Made by a program: the position numbers and the translations under genes. Positions 35,928 to 42,833 of a stretch of 64,000 nt of DNA are shown piece after piece. The DNA is from an uncultured Bacteroidota bacterium (lineage in GTDB: Bacteria > Bacteroidota > Bacteroidia > Flavobacteriales > Flavobacteriaceae). Position 1 is the first letter of the stretch. The number at the start of each line of letters is the position of its first letter. A model generated the notes under the pieces. It saw only the letters and a list, made by a program, of their open reading frames with translations, did no database searches and was not told the DNA's origin. The DNA lies in contig CACGZJ010000004.1 of assembly GCA_902577515.1 (NCBI GenBank), forward strand, positions 38,283-102,282. The letters run 5' to 3'.

Positions 35928-37321
35928 TTTATCAATTCAGCTTCAATTAAAGCTTTATCTAATGCTCCTAATTTATTTTGGACTTCTTCTAATTCTTTTT
36001 CTGGATCTGAATCAATAACTATTCCAGCACCAGCTTGATAATTTAAAATATTGTTTTTACTAAAGAATGATCTAATAATAATTGCATGATTAAAGTTTCC
36101 ATCAAAATCAATAAATCCAATAGCTCCTCCATAGAAGTTCCTATTAACCTTTTCATATTTTTCAATTAGTTCTAATGCTTTATGTTTTGGAGCACCAGAT
36201 AGTGTTCCAGCTGGAAAAGTGTCTTCCACAACTTGATAAGACTTTATATTTTTTTTCAAATCTGCAGTTACTTTTGAAACTAAATGGATTACATGAGAAT
36301 AAAACTGAATCTCTCTATTTTTTTCAACTTTTACATTATTCCCACTTCTGCTGAGATCATTTCTAGCTAAATCTACAAGCATGATGTGTTCTGAATTTTC
36401 TTTTGGATCTTTTGCTAACTCTTTTGCATTAATTTGATCTTTTTCATCATTTCCAGTCCTTTTGAAAGTTCCTGCAATGGGATGTATTTCTGCTTTCCTA
36501 TTATTAATTACTATTTGGGCCTCAGGTGAGCTTCCAAAAATCTTATAATCACCATAATCAAAAAAGAATAAATATGGAGAAGGATTTATAGACCTTAAAG
36601 CTCTGTAAACATTAAATTCATCACCCTTAAATTTTTGAGTATACCTTCTTGATAGAACAAGTTGGAATACGTCACCTCTTTTACAATGGTCTTTAGCCTT
36701 ATTGACATATTCGATATATTCCTCATCTGTAATTTCAGACTCAGATTTACCAATTTTTTTAAAATCAAATACCGAGAAGCTTTTGTTATTTATTATACTT
36801 TCAATAGTATCAATATTTGATGATTTTTCAATTGTATTACAAAAAAGATGAGCTTCATGATTAAATTGACTTATTGCTATAATATTTTGATATAGGCCAT
36901 AATAAACATCAGGTATATCAAAATCTTTTTTGGTTTCTATATCTACACTATCAAAATATTTAATTGATTCATGACTCATAAAGCCAAACATTCCATTATT
37001 TAGAAATTTAAATTTTGAACTGTCTATCTCAAATTTTTCTAGGTAATCATGAATTACACTCGAAACTTTTTCATCTTTTTTTATTTCTTTAGACTCATAA
37101 TTACCTCCTGGGAATTTACATTCAACTTTATAGTCTTTTATTTTAATATGACCAATTTGGTTAAAGCATATATATGAGTAATTATTATTTGCTAGCATAT
37201 AATCACTGTTCTCAAGAAGAAGGCTATTAGGGAAAATGTCTCTAATTTTAAGGTATACTTCTACAGGAGTAATTGTGTCTGCAAAAATTTTTTTGTGATA
37301 TGTATTAATCTTTGTTTTCAT
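35924..37321 (-). CDS. trpE: Anthranilate synthase component I
   Basis: 465 residues, the chorismate-binding subunit. The catalytic block includes GDVFQLVLSRRYTQKF, RSINPSPYLFFFDY, GSSPEAQIV, HPIAGTFKRTG and FPAGTLSGAPKHKALELI. The tryptophan feedback motif, usually LLES, is LLENSD here (N38 in place of the Ser that is important for feedback in enteric TrpE). The start ATG lies 3 bases after the U-run of an intrinsic terminator and downstream of a Trp-rich leader ORF, so expression is probably controlled by attenuation. Confidence 0.97.
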   Translation of the reverse strand: MKTKINTYHKKIFADTITPVEVYLKIRDIFPNSLLLENSDYMLANNNYSYICFNQIGHIKIKDYKVECKFPGGNYESKEIKKDEKVSSVIHDYLEKFEIDSSKFKFLNNGMFGFMSHESIKYFDSVDIETKKDFDIPDVYYGLYQNIIAISQFNHEAHLFCNTIEKSSNIDTIESIINNKSFSVFDFKKIGKSESEITDEEYIEYVNKAKDHCKRGDVFQLVLSRRYTQKFKGDEFNVYRALRSINPSPYLFFFDYGDYKIFGSSPEAQIVINNRKAEIHPIAGTFKRTGNDEKDQINAKELAKDPKENSEHIMLVDLARNDLSRSGNNVKVEKNREIQFYSHVIHLVSKVTADLKKNIKSYQVVEDTFPAGTLSGAPKHKALELIEKYEKVNRNFYGGAIGFIDFDGNFNHAIIIRSFFSKNNILNYQAGAGIVIDSDPEKELEEVQNKLGALDKALIEAELIK

Positions 37322-37324
37322 AGC

Positions 37325-37352
37325 AAAAAAAAAGCCTGTCGTGAGACAAGCT
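37325..37352 (-). terminator. Intrinsic terminator (trp attenuator) in front of trpE
   Basis: On the minus strand the stem AGCTTGTC / GACAGGCT (8 pairs, one G-U) closes a TCAC loop and is followed by 9-10 U residues. The run ends 3 bases before the trpE ATG. A second small hairpin, CTATT-ATAC-AATAG at 37351-37364, shares two bases with the stem. TCGTGG at 37371-37376 can pair with TCACGA at 37339-37344 inside the terminator, a possible antiterminator. Confidence 0.88.
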
Positions 37353-37379
37353 ATTGTATAATAGTTTTATCCACGAATT

Positions 37380-37424
37380 CTATCGTTCATGTGTCCACCA
37401 CCAATATGTGTTAATTTTATTCAT
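37380..37424 (-). CDS. trpL: trp operon leader peptide with three tandem Trp codons
   Basis: A 14-codon ORF, ATG at 37424 to TAG at 37382-37380, translating as MNKINTYWWWTHER. Three consecutive TGG codons at 37395-37403 lie about 43 bases upstream of the terminator stem. The start directly abuts the TAA of the 75-residue membrane protein gene upstream. There is no Shine-Dalgarno sequence; a TATATTTG -7 box lies 6 bases upstream, so the transcript may be nearly leaderless. Slow translation of the Trp codons under Trp shortage would favour read-through into trpE; this is inferred from layout. Confidence 0.85.
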   Translation of the reverse strand: MNKINTYWWWTHER

Positions 37425-37652
37425 TTAGGCAAATATAAAATAAAAACAAAATAATCCTACAGAAACAAACCCAATAATAATTAATACAGCAGTCGAGATA
37501 AGTTTTAAATGTCTTTTAGCTCCTTCAGCCATATTCATTGATTCAAGCTGAGGTTGATTAACATCTTTAAGTTCATTAATTGATAGAAATGTAGCTGCAA
37601 TTACTGCACCAGTACATACTAGTCCCATAATAAAAATGAAAGTGTCACCCAT
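37425..37652 (-). CDS. Small two-helix membrane protein, unrecognised
   Basis: 75 residues with two hydrophobic helices (about 5-24 and 51-74) separated by a polar loop, NELKDVNQPQLESMNMAEGAKRH (only partly quoted family-wise). No known motif. It follows the 76-residue membrane protein by 1 base and ends exactly where the trp leader ORF begins. The two small proteins form a pair that may share an upstream transcript with the trp operon. Coding is supported by clean frame, tight spacing and a plausible membrane topology. Confidence 0.55.
   Translation of the reverse strand: MGDTFIFIMGLVCTGAVIAATFLSINELKDVNQPQLESMNMAEGAKRHLKLISTAVLIIIGFVSVGLFCFYFIFA
37430..37437 (-). promoter_or_regulatory. 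Candidate -7 promoter box for the trp operon
   Basis: Minus strand TATATTTG, an exact TAnnTTTG match, inside the last codons of the upstream membrane-protein gene. Transcription would start within a few bases of the leader-peptide ATG at 37424. No convincing -33 TTG at the proper distance is visible. Confidence 0.45.
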
Positions 37653-37653
37653 A

Positions 37654-37884
37654 TTATTTATTCAGCATTTGTTTAAAATAACACCCAAAAGAAAGAATTG
37701 ATGGAACCCAAAGTCCAACAAATAGTCCTTCGTCTTTGTATCCATAAAACCATAATGACACAGATAATACAAAAGAGATAAATGCGGCACCTATTAGGAA
37801 TATATCAGATTTTTGAAAATATTTCATAGATAATTTATTTACTCCAAAATACATAAATAGAATCGAATTAAAAAAACTAATCAT
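37654..37884 (-). CDS. Small membrane protein, unrecognised
   Basis: 76 residues, hydrophobic segments at about 3-15, 28-46 and 52-67, with a GYKDEGLFVGLWVPSILSFG segment predicted between or within the last two. I do not recognise the family. It is divergent from the rhodanese gene and separated by 1 base from the next small membrane protein, so the two are likely to be made together. Confidence 0.5.
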   Translation of the reverse strand: MISFFNSILFMYFGVNKLSMKYFQKSDIFLIGAAFISFVLSVSLWFYGYKDEGLFVGLWVPSILSFGCYFKQMLNK

Positions 37885-37934
37885 TAAGTTTTTTTAATAT
37901 ACTATTGTATTTACTTATTTTTAAAAAAAAAATT

Positions 37935-38249
37935 ATGATAGATTTAAGTTCAGAGGAACTTATTGAAAAGCTTAAACTTGATAAAGATGGATGTTTATTG
38001 GATGTTAGATCTGAAGAAGAATTTCAAGAATTACATATACCAAATGCTAAACTCTTAAATATCAGAAATCCTCAATCTTTTATGGATGGTCTTGAAAAAA
38101 TGGATAAATCTTTAAACTATTACGTTTATTGCCATTCTGGAGTAAGAAGTGTTCAGGCATGTCAAATAATGAAGACATTCGGATACAAAAACTTATTTAA
38201 TTTATTAGGTGGAATATCTGAGTGGACAGGTAAAAAAAATATCTCTTAA
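37935..38249 (+). CDS. Rhodanese-like sulfurtransferase
   Basis: 104 residues from the ATG at 37935; an in-frame start 30 bases upstream would add a Lys-rich leader and is less likely. A single rhodanese domain: LLDVRSEEEFQELHIPNA is the conserved N-terminal block, and the active-site loop is YCHSGVRS with C66 as the persulfide-carrying Cys. NLLGGISEW closes the domain. It probably moves sulfane sulfur in the cytoplasm; partners are unknown. Confidence 0.88.
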   Translation: MIDLSSEELIEKLKLDKDGCLLDVRSEEEFQELHIPNAKLLNIRNPQSFMDGLEKMDKSLNYYVYCHSGVRSVQACQIMKTFGYKNLFNLLGGISEWTGKKNIS

Positions 38250-38303
38250 AAAAGTTATCATAGAATTTACATTATAATTTTTCTAATCTCATACTATTTA
38301 TTT

Positions 38304-38311
38304 TATATTTG
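38304..38311 (+). promoter_or_regulatory. Candidate -7 promoter box for the alanine symporter
   Basis: TATATTTG, exact TAnnTTTG match, 56 bases before the symporter ATG. It is the only such match in the 118-base gap. No clear -33 TTG. Confidence 0.4.
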
Positions 38312-38367
38312 GAGCTCGTCAAAGTAATTTGGTAATAAATTAAATAGTAATACAATATTTTAAAATT

Positions 38368-39864
38368 ATGGTTACACAAGAAAAATTAGGGATTGATGAG
38401 AGAATAAATGAAGCTTTTCAGCCAATTTCAAACTTTTGGGAGGGATTAATTCTTCATGAGTTTTTTGGAACAGGTATTCCAACAATCATTTTTTTATTAG
38501 TTGGTGGAGCTGCCTTCTTCACCTTATATTTTGGATTCATTAATATTAGGGGTTTTGGCTTATCGTTGAGAACTGTTATGGGTAAATATGATGGACTTGA
38601 TAAGAAGAGGCAGGATAGCGGAGAGGTAAGTCATTTTCAAGCACTAGCAACAGCTGTATCAGGAACAGTTGGAAATGGAAATATTGCTGGAGTTGCAATG
38701 GCAATTGCTATTGGAGGTCCTGGTGCAACTTTCTGGATGATTTTATGTGGATTACTTGGTATGTCATCAAAGTTTGTTGAATGTACGCTTGGTGTAAAAT
38801 ATAGAGATGTTGGTTCAGATGGAACTGTATATGGTGGACCAATGTACTATCTTTCAAAAGGTCTGAAAGAACGTGGTTTTGCCAAATTGGGTAAAATCCT
38901 TGCAGTAGTTTTTGCTATACTATGTATTGGTGCATCATTTGGAGGTGGAAATGCTGCTCAGTCAAATCAAGCTGCACTTCAAATGGTTAGTTTGTTTGGT
39001 CTGAGTGGAGGATCCGCAAGAACAATTGTTGGAATTATAATGATGATCGTTGTTGGGATTATAATAATTGGAGGTATTAAAAGGATTGCTTCAGTTACTG
39101 AAAAAATAGTTCCCTTTATGGCAGGAATGTATGTGCTAGCATGTTTATATATTATTTTATCAAACTTATCATTTGTAGATGATGCCTTCGCTATGATAGT
39201 TAATCAAGCTTTTGCACCTTCGGCAGCTGTAGGTGGTTTTATTGGAGTACTTGTCCAAGGTTTTAGAAGAGGTGCTTTTTCAAATGAGGCTGGTGCTGGA
39301 TCTGCATCAATTGCTCACTCAGCTGTAATTACGAGCTATCCTGCTTCTGAAGGATTAGTTGCACTTCTTGAACCATTTATAGATACTGTTGTTATTTGTA
39401 CTATGACTGCTTTAGTAATAATTATCTTTAATGGTGACAATAGCTTATTTACATATGGAAATCTTGTAGAAGGTTCATCAGCTGTTATGGTAAGAGGTCA
39501 AGAACTTGAAGGTGCTGGTTTAACTTCAGCTGCATTTGCTGAATATATTTCTTTTTCTGGACCCTTTCTTGCAATTGCAGTAGTTCTTTTTGCTTTATCA
39601 ACTATGATATCTTGGTCATACTATGGTTTACAGTCTTGGATGTATGTCTTTGGTAAAGGAAAAATCTCTGATCTTACTTATAAAATATTATTCCTCGTAT
39701 TCATTGTAATTGGTGCAGCAGGAGATATGTCATCTGTTTGGGCTTTTTCTGATGCTATGATTCTTGCTCTTGTTTTTCCAAATATGATTGGGCTATTTAT
39801 ACTATTTCCAAAAGTTAAAGATGAACTTGCTAAGTATGTTGCTGCAATAAATGGTAAAAATTAA
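38368..39864 (+). CDS. Sodium:alanine/glycine symporter (AGCS family)
   Basis: 498 residues, about 10-11 membrane helices. The family blocks are LATAVSGTVGNGNIAGVAMAIAIGG, GMSSKFVECTLGVKYR, GGPMYYLSKGL, and FRRGAFSNEAGAGSASIAHS, the AGCS signature. It imports alanine or glycine with sodium, as expected for a marine heterotroph. It stands alone with its own upstream region of 118 bases and about 50 bases before rpsU. Confidence 0.93.
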   Translation: MVTQEKLGIDERINEAFQPISNFWEGLILHEFFGTGIPTIIFLLVGGAAFFTLYFGFINIRGFGLSLRTVMGKYDGLDKKRQDSGEVSHFQALATAVSGTVGNGNIAGVAMAIAIGGPGATFWMILCGLLGMSSKFVECTLGVKYRDVGSDGTVYGGPMYYLSKGLKERGFAKLGKILAVVFAILCIGASFGGGNAAQSNQAALQMVSLFGLSGGSARTIVGIIMMIVVGIIIIGGIKRIASVTEKIVPFMAGMYVLACLYIILSNLSFVDDAFAMIVNQAFAPSAAVGGFIGVLVQGFRRGAFSNEAGAGSASIAHSAVITSYPASEGLVALLEPFIDTVVICTMTALVIIIFNGDNSLFTYGNLVEGSSAVMVRGQELEGAGLTSAAFAEYISFSGPFLAIAVVLFALSTMISWSYYGLQSWMYVFGKGKISDLTYKILFLVFIVIGAAGDMSSVWAFSDAMILALVFPNMIGLFILFPKVKDELAKYVAAINGKN

Positions 39865-39887
39865 TAAGCTTATTTAATACAATTAGT

Positions 39888-39895
39888 TATATTTG
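39888..39895 (+). promoter_or_regulatory. Candidate -7 promoter box for rpsU
   Basis: TATATTTG followed by CC, 19 bases before the rpsU ATG, giving a predicted 5' leader of about 14 bases. The stretch between box and ATG has no Shine-Dalgarno-like purine run. Confidence 0.5.
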
Positions 39896-39914
39896 CCTGC
39901 GAAATTAATTTTAT

Positions 39915-40109
39915 ATGTTAATTATACCTATCAAAGACGGTGAAAACATTGACAAAGCTCTTAAAAGATTCAAACGTAAGTTTGATAAGACGGGTGTCAT
40001 GAGATCTCTCAGAGAAAGAAAGCAATTTGTTAAGCCATCAGTTGAGCATAGAAGTAAAATTCTTAAAGCTCGTCATATTCAAAGACTAAAAGATCAAGAA
40101 AACCTATAA
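39915..40109 (+). CDS. rpsU: 30S ribosomal protein bS21
   Basis: 64 residues. The typical opening LIIPIKDGENIDKALKRFKRKFDKTG (paraphrased here by its key residues) and the very basic C-terminal helix identify bS21. In Bacteroidota, bS21 with bS6 and bS18 is known to mask the anti-Shine-Dalgarno end of 16S rRNA. Located 42 bases upstream of the tyrosine recombinase, the usual neighbour in this class. Confidence 0.95.
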   Translation: MLIIPIKDGENIDKALKRFKRKFDKTGVMRSLRERKQFVKPSVEHRSKILKARHIQRLKDQENL

Positions 40110-40151
40110 ATTATTCTATATTTTCTTTAGACATCGTAATTTAGATGTGTA

Positions 40152-41039
40152 ATGCTTATTGAAAAGTTTATTGAATATCTTAGAGTAGAAAAAAATTACT
40201 CAATCCATACAATTACTGCATACAAGACTGACTTGAATAATTTCAATGATTTCGTAATCCAATCTGGTACTAAAACTAAACTTGAAAATATTGATTATAA
40301 AGCTATTAGATCTTGGATTGTGAAAATGGTAAATGATAACATATCTAATCGAACAATAAACAGAAAAGTGTCTAGTTTAAAATCATTCTATAAATTTCTA
40401 ATAAAAACAGATACTATTAAGTCTTCACCTTTGATTGCCCATTCCCCTCTTAAACAATCAAAAAAGATTCAAGTGCCATTCTCAAAAGAAGAGATAAATA
40501 CTTTGCTTGACAATGATTATTTTAATAAAGACTATAATGGAACTCTTAAGAAGACGATAATTTTATTCTTTTATTTTACTGGTGTAAGAAGAATCGAGCT
40601 TATTTCCATAAAATCATCAAATGTTAACCTTGAATCATCCACGCTGAAAATTATAGGAAAAAGGAGCAAAGAAAGGATAATTCCTATTCTTCCCAAGCTA
40701 AAGAAATCGATTATTTACTATCTAGAATTAAAATCCAGGAGTTTTAAAAATATAGATTTAGATTTTCTATTCTTATCAAAAGGTGGAAAGCAACTCTCTG
40801 AGAAATTTGTTTACAGGACTGTAAACGAATATTTCAATCTTGTCTCACCTAAAGTTAAAAAAGCTCCTCATGTTTTAAGGCATAGTTTTGCCACTCATTT
40901 AATTAATGAGGGAGCAGATATTAATTCTGTAAAAGAGCTTCTTGGTCATACAAGTTTATCTGCTACACAAGTCTATACTCATACAAGTATGGAGCGCATT
41001 AAAGAGGTGTTTCAGAATTCACATCCTAGGGCTAAATAA
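40152..41039 (+). CDS. xerC: Tyrosine recombinase (XerC/XerD type)
   Basis: 295 residues. The N-terminal SAM-like core-binding domain (about 1-85, with FIEYLRVEKNYSIHTI) precedes the catalytic domain. Catalytic residues are Arg in FTGVRRIELISI, His-x-x-Arg in HVLRHSFATH, His in ELLGHTSLSATQ and Tyr in VYTHTS. The length and the position next to rpsU match the housekeeping Xer recombinase of Bacteroidota rather than a phage integrase. In the order I remember, an hpf/raiA gene follows; here only 74 bases precede the first tRNA. Confidence 0.9.
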   Translation: MLIEKFIEYLRVEKNYSIHTITAYKTDLNNFNDFVIQSGTKTKLENIDYKAIRSWIVKMVNDNISNRTINRKVSSLKSFYKFLIKTDTIKSSPLIAHSPLKQSKKIQVPFSKEEINTLLDNDYFNKDYNGTLKKTIILFFYFTGVRRIELISIKSSNVNLESSTLKIIGKRSKERIIPILPKLKKSIIYYLELKSRSFKNIDLDFLFLSKGGKQLSEKFVYRTVNEYFNLVSPKVKKAPHVLRHSFATHLINEGADINSVKELLGHTSLSATQVYTHTSMERIKEVFQNSHPRAK

Positions 41040-41065
41040 TATTTTAAAAATTATTTCTTTTTACT

Positions 41066-41095
41066 TTGTGATAGGCAAAAAAAGCATTTATTTTG
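41066..41095 (+). promoter_or_regulatory. Candidate promoter for the tRNA cluster
   Basis: TTG at 41066-41068, 19 bases, then TTATTTTG at 41088-41095 (one mismatch to TAnnTTTG). Spacing fits the Bacteroidota rule. Predicted start lies about 14 bases before the first tRNA. Confidence 0.4.
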
Positions 41096-41113
41096 CAATC
41101 AGTTTTGTATCAA

Positions 41114-41187
41114 GCCGATATAGCTCAGCTGGCTAGAGCAGCTGATTTGTAATCAGCAGGTCGTGGGTTCGAGTCCCTCTATCGGCT
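41114..41187 (+). tRNA. tRNA-Thr (anticodon TGT)
   Basis: Cloverleaf of 74 bases. The acceptor stem GCCGATA / TATCGGC is perfect, the anticodon stem GCTGA / TCAGC encloses loop TTTGTAA with anticodon TGT, and the T loop is GGTTCGAGTCC. CCA is not encoded. First of four tRNAs in a row. Confidence 0.97.
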
Positions 41188-41205
41188 CTTTGAAATTTTG
41201 AAATT

Positions 41206-41287
41206 GGGGAGATACTCAAGCGGTCAACGAGAGCAGTCTGTAAAACTGTTGGCTTCGCCTTCGTAGGTTCGAATCCTGCTCTCCCCA
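41206..41287 (+). tRNA. tRNA-Tyr (anticodon GTA)
   Basis: 82 bases with the long variable arm expected for bacterial tRNA-Tyr (GGCTTCGCC hairpin). Acceptor stem GGGGAGA / TCTCCCC, anticodon loop CTGTAAA with GTA, T loop GGTTCGAATCC. No encoded CCA. Confidence 0.97.
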
Positions 41288-41295
41288 CATATTAA

Positions 41296-41368
41296 GCGGG
41301 AGTAGCTCAGTTGGTAGAGCGTCAGCCTTCCAAGCTGAATGTCGCGAGTTCGACCCTCGTCTCCCGCT
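41296..41368 (+). tRNA. tRNA-Gly (anticodon TCC)
   Basis: 73 bases. Acceptor stem GCGGGAG / CTCCCGC, anticodon stem CAGC / GCTG with loop CTTCCAA and anticodon TCC, T loop AGTTCGACCCT. No encoded CCA. Confidence 0.97.
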
Positions 41369-41377
41369 CTACTTATT

Positions 41378-41449
41378 GCCGATATAGCTCAGGGGTAGAG
41401 CGTTTCCTTGGTAAGGAAAAGGTCCCGAGTTCAAATCTCGGTATTGGCT
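41378..41449 (+). tRNA. tRNA-Thr (anticodon GGT)
   Basis: 72 bases. Acceptor stem GCCGATA / TATTGGC with one G-U pair, anticodon stem TTTCC / GGAAA with loop TTGGTAA and anticodon GGT, T loop AGTTCAAATCT. In the flavobacterial order I remember, tuf follows this tRNA; here a sugar permease follows. Confidence 0.96.
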
Positions 41450-41505
41450 CATCTTTTAAATTTCAAACTTTACAAATTGTAATTCAGATTAATCTCTCAT
41501 TTTTT

Positions 41506-41513
41506 TATATTTG
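41506..41513 (+). promoter_or_regulatory. Candidate -7 box overlapping the start of the sugar permease gene
   Basis: TATATTTG, exact match. Its last three bases are the TTG that would be the first start codon of the permease gene. If the box is used, transcription begins near the GTG at 41517, giving a leaderless mRNA. A TTG lies 26 bases upstream (41477-41479), longer than ideal. Confidence 0.4.
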
Positions 41514-42833
41514 AGTGTGAACAAATTAACAAAGTGGTCAATAACTGCTGCCTTGGCTGGTTTTCTTTTTGGATTTGATACAGTTGTAATTTCAGGTGCT
41601 GATCAAAAACTGCAAGAACTCTGGAACTCGACTGATATTTTTCATGGAAGTGTTGTAATGGCAATGGCCTTGTGGGGAACTGTTGTAGGTGCTTTTTTTG
41701 GAGGTATACCAACTCGTAAAATTGGTAGAAAGAAAACTTTGCTTTGGATTGGAATTTTCTATACACTTTCTGCAATAGGTTCAGCATTAGCTAATGATCC
41801 AATCACTTTTGCTGCATTTAGATTTATAGGCGGTGTTGGAGTAGGTATATCAGGAATAGCTGCTCCAGCATATATTTCAGAGATTGCACCAGCAAAAAAC
41901 AGAGGTAGATTAGTTGGGTTATATCAATTTAATTTAGTCACAGGAATTTTAATTGCTTTTTTATCAAATTACATGTTGAGTGGATTAGGAGAGAATGATT
42001 GGAGATATATGATGGGGATTGAAGCTTTTCCAGCAATTCTATATACTTTCTTGGTGCTTTCAATTCCAAAGAGTCCAAGATGGCTATATCTAAATAATCA
42101 ACAAGATGAAGCTGAAAAAGTTATTAGAGATGCATATTCAAATAAAGATGCTGATGAATTAATAGCTGAAATTATAAAAGATAAAGAGTCAAATATTAAG
42201 AGCGAATCAATTTTTCAAAAGAAATATAGTTTTATTTTAACACTTGCTTTTCTAGTTGCAGCTTTTAACCAATTTTCTGGTATAAATGCATTTCTATATT
42301 ATGCCCCACGAATTTTTGAAGCGGGTGGTTTAGCACAAAGTGCGGCTCTTCTTAATAGTGTTGGAATTGGGCTCACTAATGTAATATTTACATATATTGG
42401 TATAAGCTTAATAGATAAATTAGGAAGAAGAAGTCTAATGTACATTGGATCTATTGGATATATCGTCTCTCTTACTTTGATTAGTTTGTCATTTATTTTA
42501 AACTGGGGAGGAATTCTTCTTCCAATATTCCTTTTTATGTTTATTGCTTCACATGCAATTGGACAAGGTGCAATAATTTGGGTTTATATTTCTGAAATTT
42601 TTCCCAATCATATAAGAAGTTATGGTCAATCTTTTGGAGTTTCTACACACTGGGTATTTGCAGCAATTATTCCATCATTTATTCCTTATTTGTTTGGGTG
42701 GATTGGACCAGGAATTGTCTTTGGATTCTTTGCATTTATGATGGTCCTACAATTACTTTTTACTCATTTTATAATGCCAGAAACTAAAGGTGTCTCTTTG
42801 GAAGATCTTAGTAAAAAATTAATCAAGAATTGA
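41511..42833 (+). CDS. MFS sugar porter
   Basis: 440 residues, 12 helices. The sugar-porter signatures are GRKKTLLWIG after helix 2, RFIGGVGVGISGIAAPAYISEIAPAKNRGRLV, IPKSPRWLYL at the end of the N-half, the QFSGINAFLYYAPRIFE block of helix 7, and PETKGVSLEDL at the C-terminus. Start is TTG at 41511 or, more likely if the overlapping -7 box is real, GTG at 41517. It overlaps the fructokinase-like gene by 4 bases, so the pair imports and phosphorylates a hexose, most simply fructose. Confidence 0.92.
   Translation: MSVNKLTKWSITAALAGFLFGFDTVVISGADQKLQELWNSTDIFHGSVVMAMALWGTVVGAFFGGIPTRKIGRKKTLLWIGIFYTLSAIGSALANDPITFAAFRFIGGVGVGISGIAAPAYISEIAPAKNRGRLVGLYQFNLVTGILIAFLSNYMLSGLGENDWRYMMGIEAFPAILYTFLVLSIPKSPRWLYLNNQQDEAEKVIRDAYSNKDADELIAEIIKDKESNIKSESIFQKKYSFILTLAFLVAAFNQFSGINAFLYYAPRIFEAGGLAQSAALLNSVGIGLTNVIFTYIGISLIDKLGRRSLMYIGSIGYIVSLTLISLSFILNWGGILLPIFLFMFIASHAIGQGAIIWVYISEIFPNHIRSYGQSFGVSTHWVFAAIIPSFIPYLFGWIGPGIVFGFFAFMMVLQLLFTHFIMPETKGVSLEDLSKKLIKN

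Noticed and set aside
40152..41039. Tyrosine recombinase considered as integrase of a mobile element
   Set aside because: Length, domain layout and position next to rpsU fit the chromosomal XerC/XerD gene. No transposase, inverted repeat or plasmid gene is seen nearby.
41378..41449. Attachment-site duplication of the tRNA-Thr(GGT) 3' end marking an inserted island
   Set aside because: I could not find a second copy of the tRNA 3' end downstream within the window, and there is no phage-type integrase beside it; the nearby recombinase is the housekeeping Xer type.
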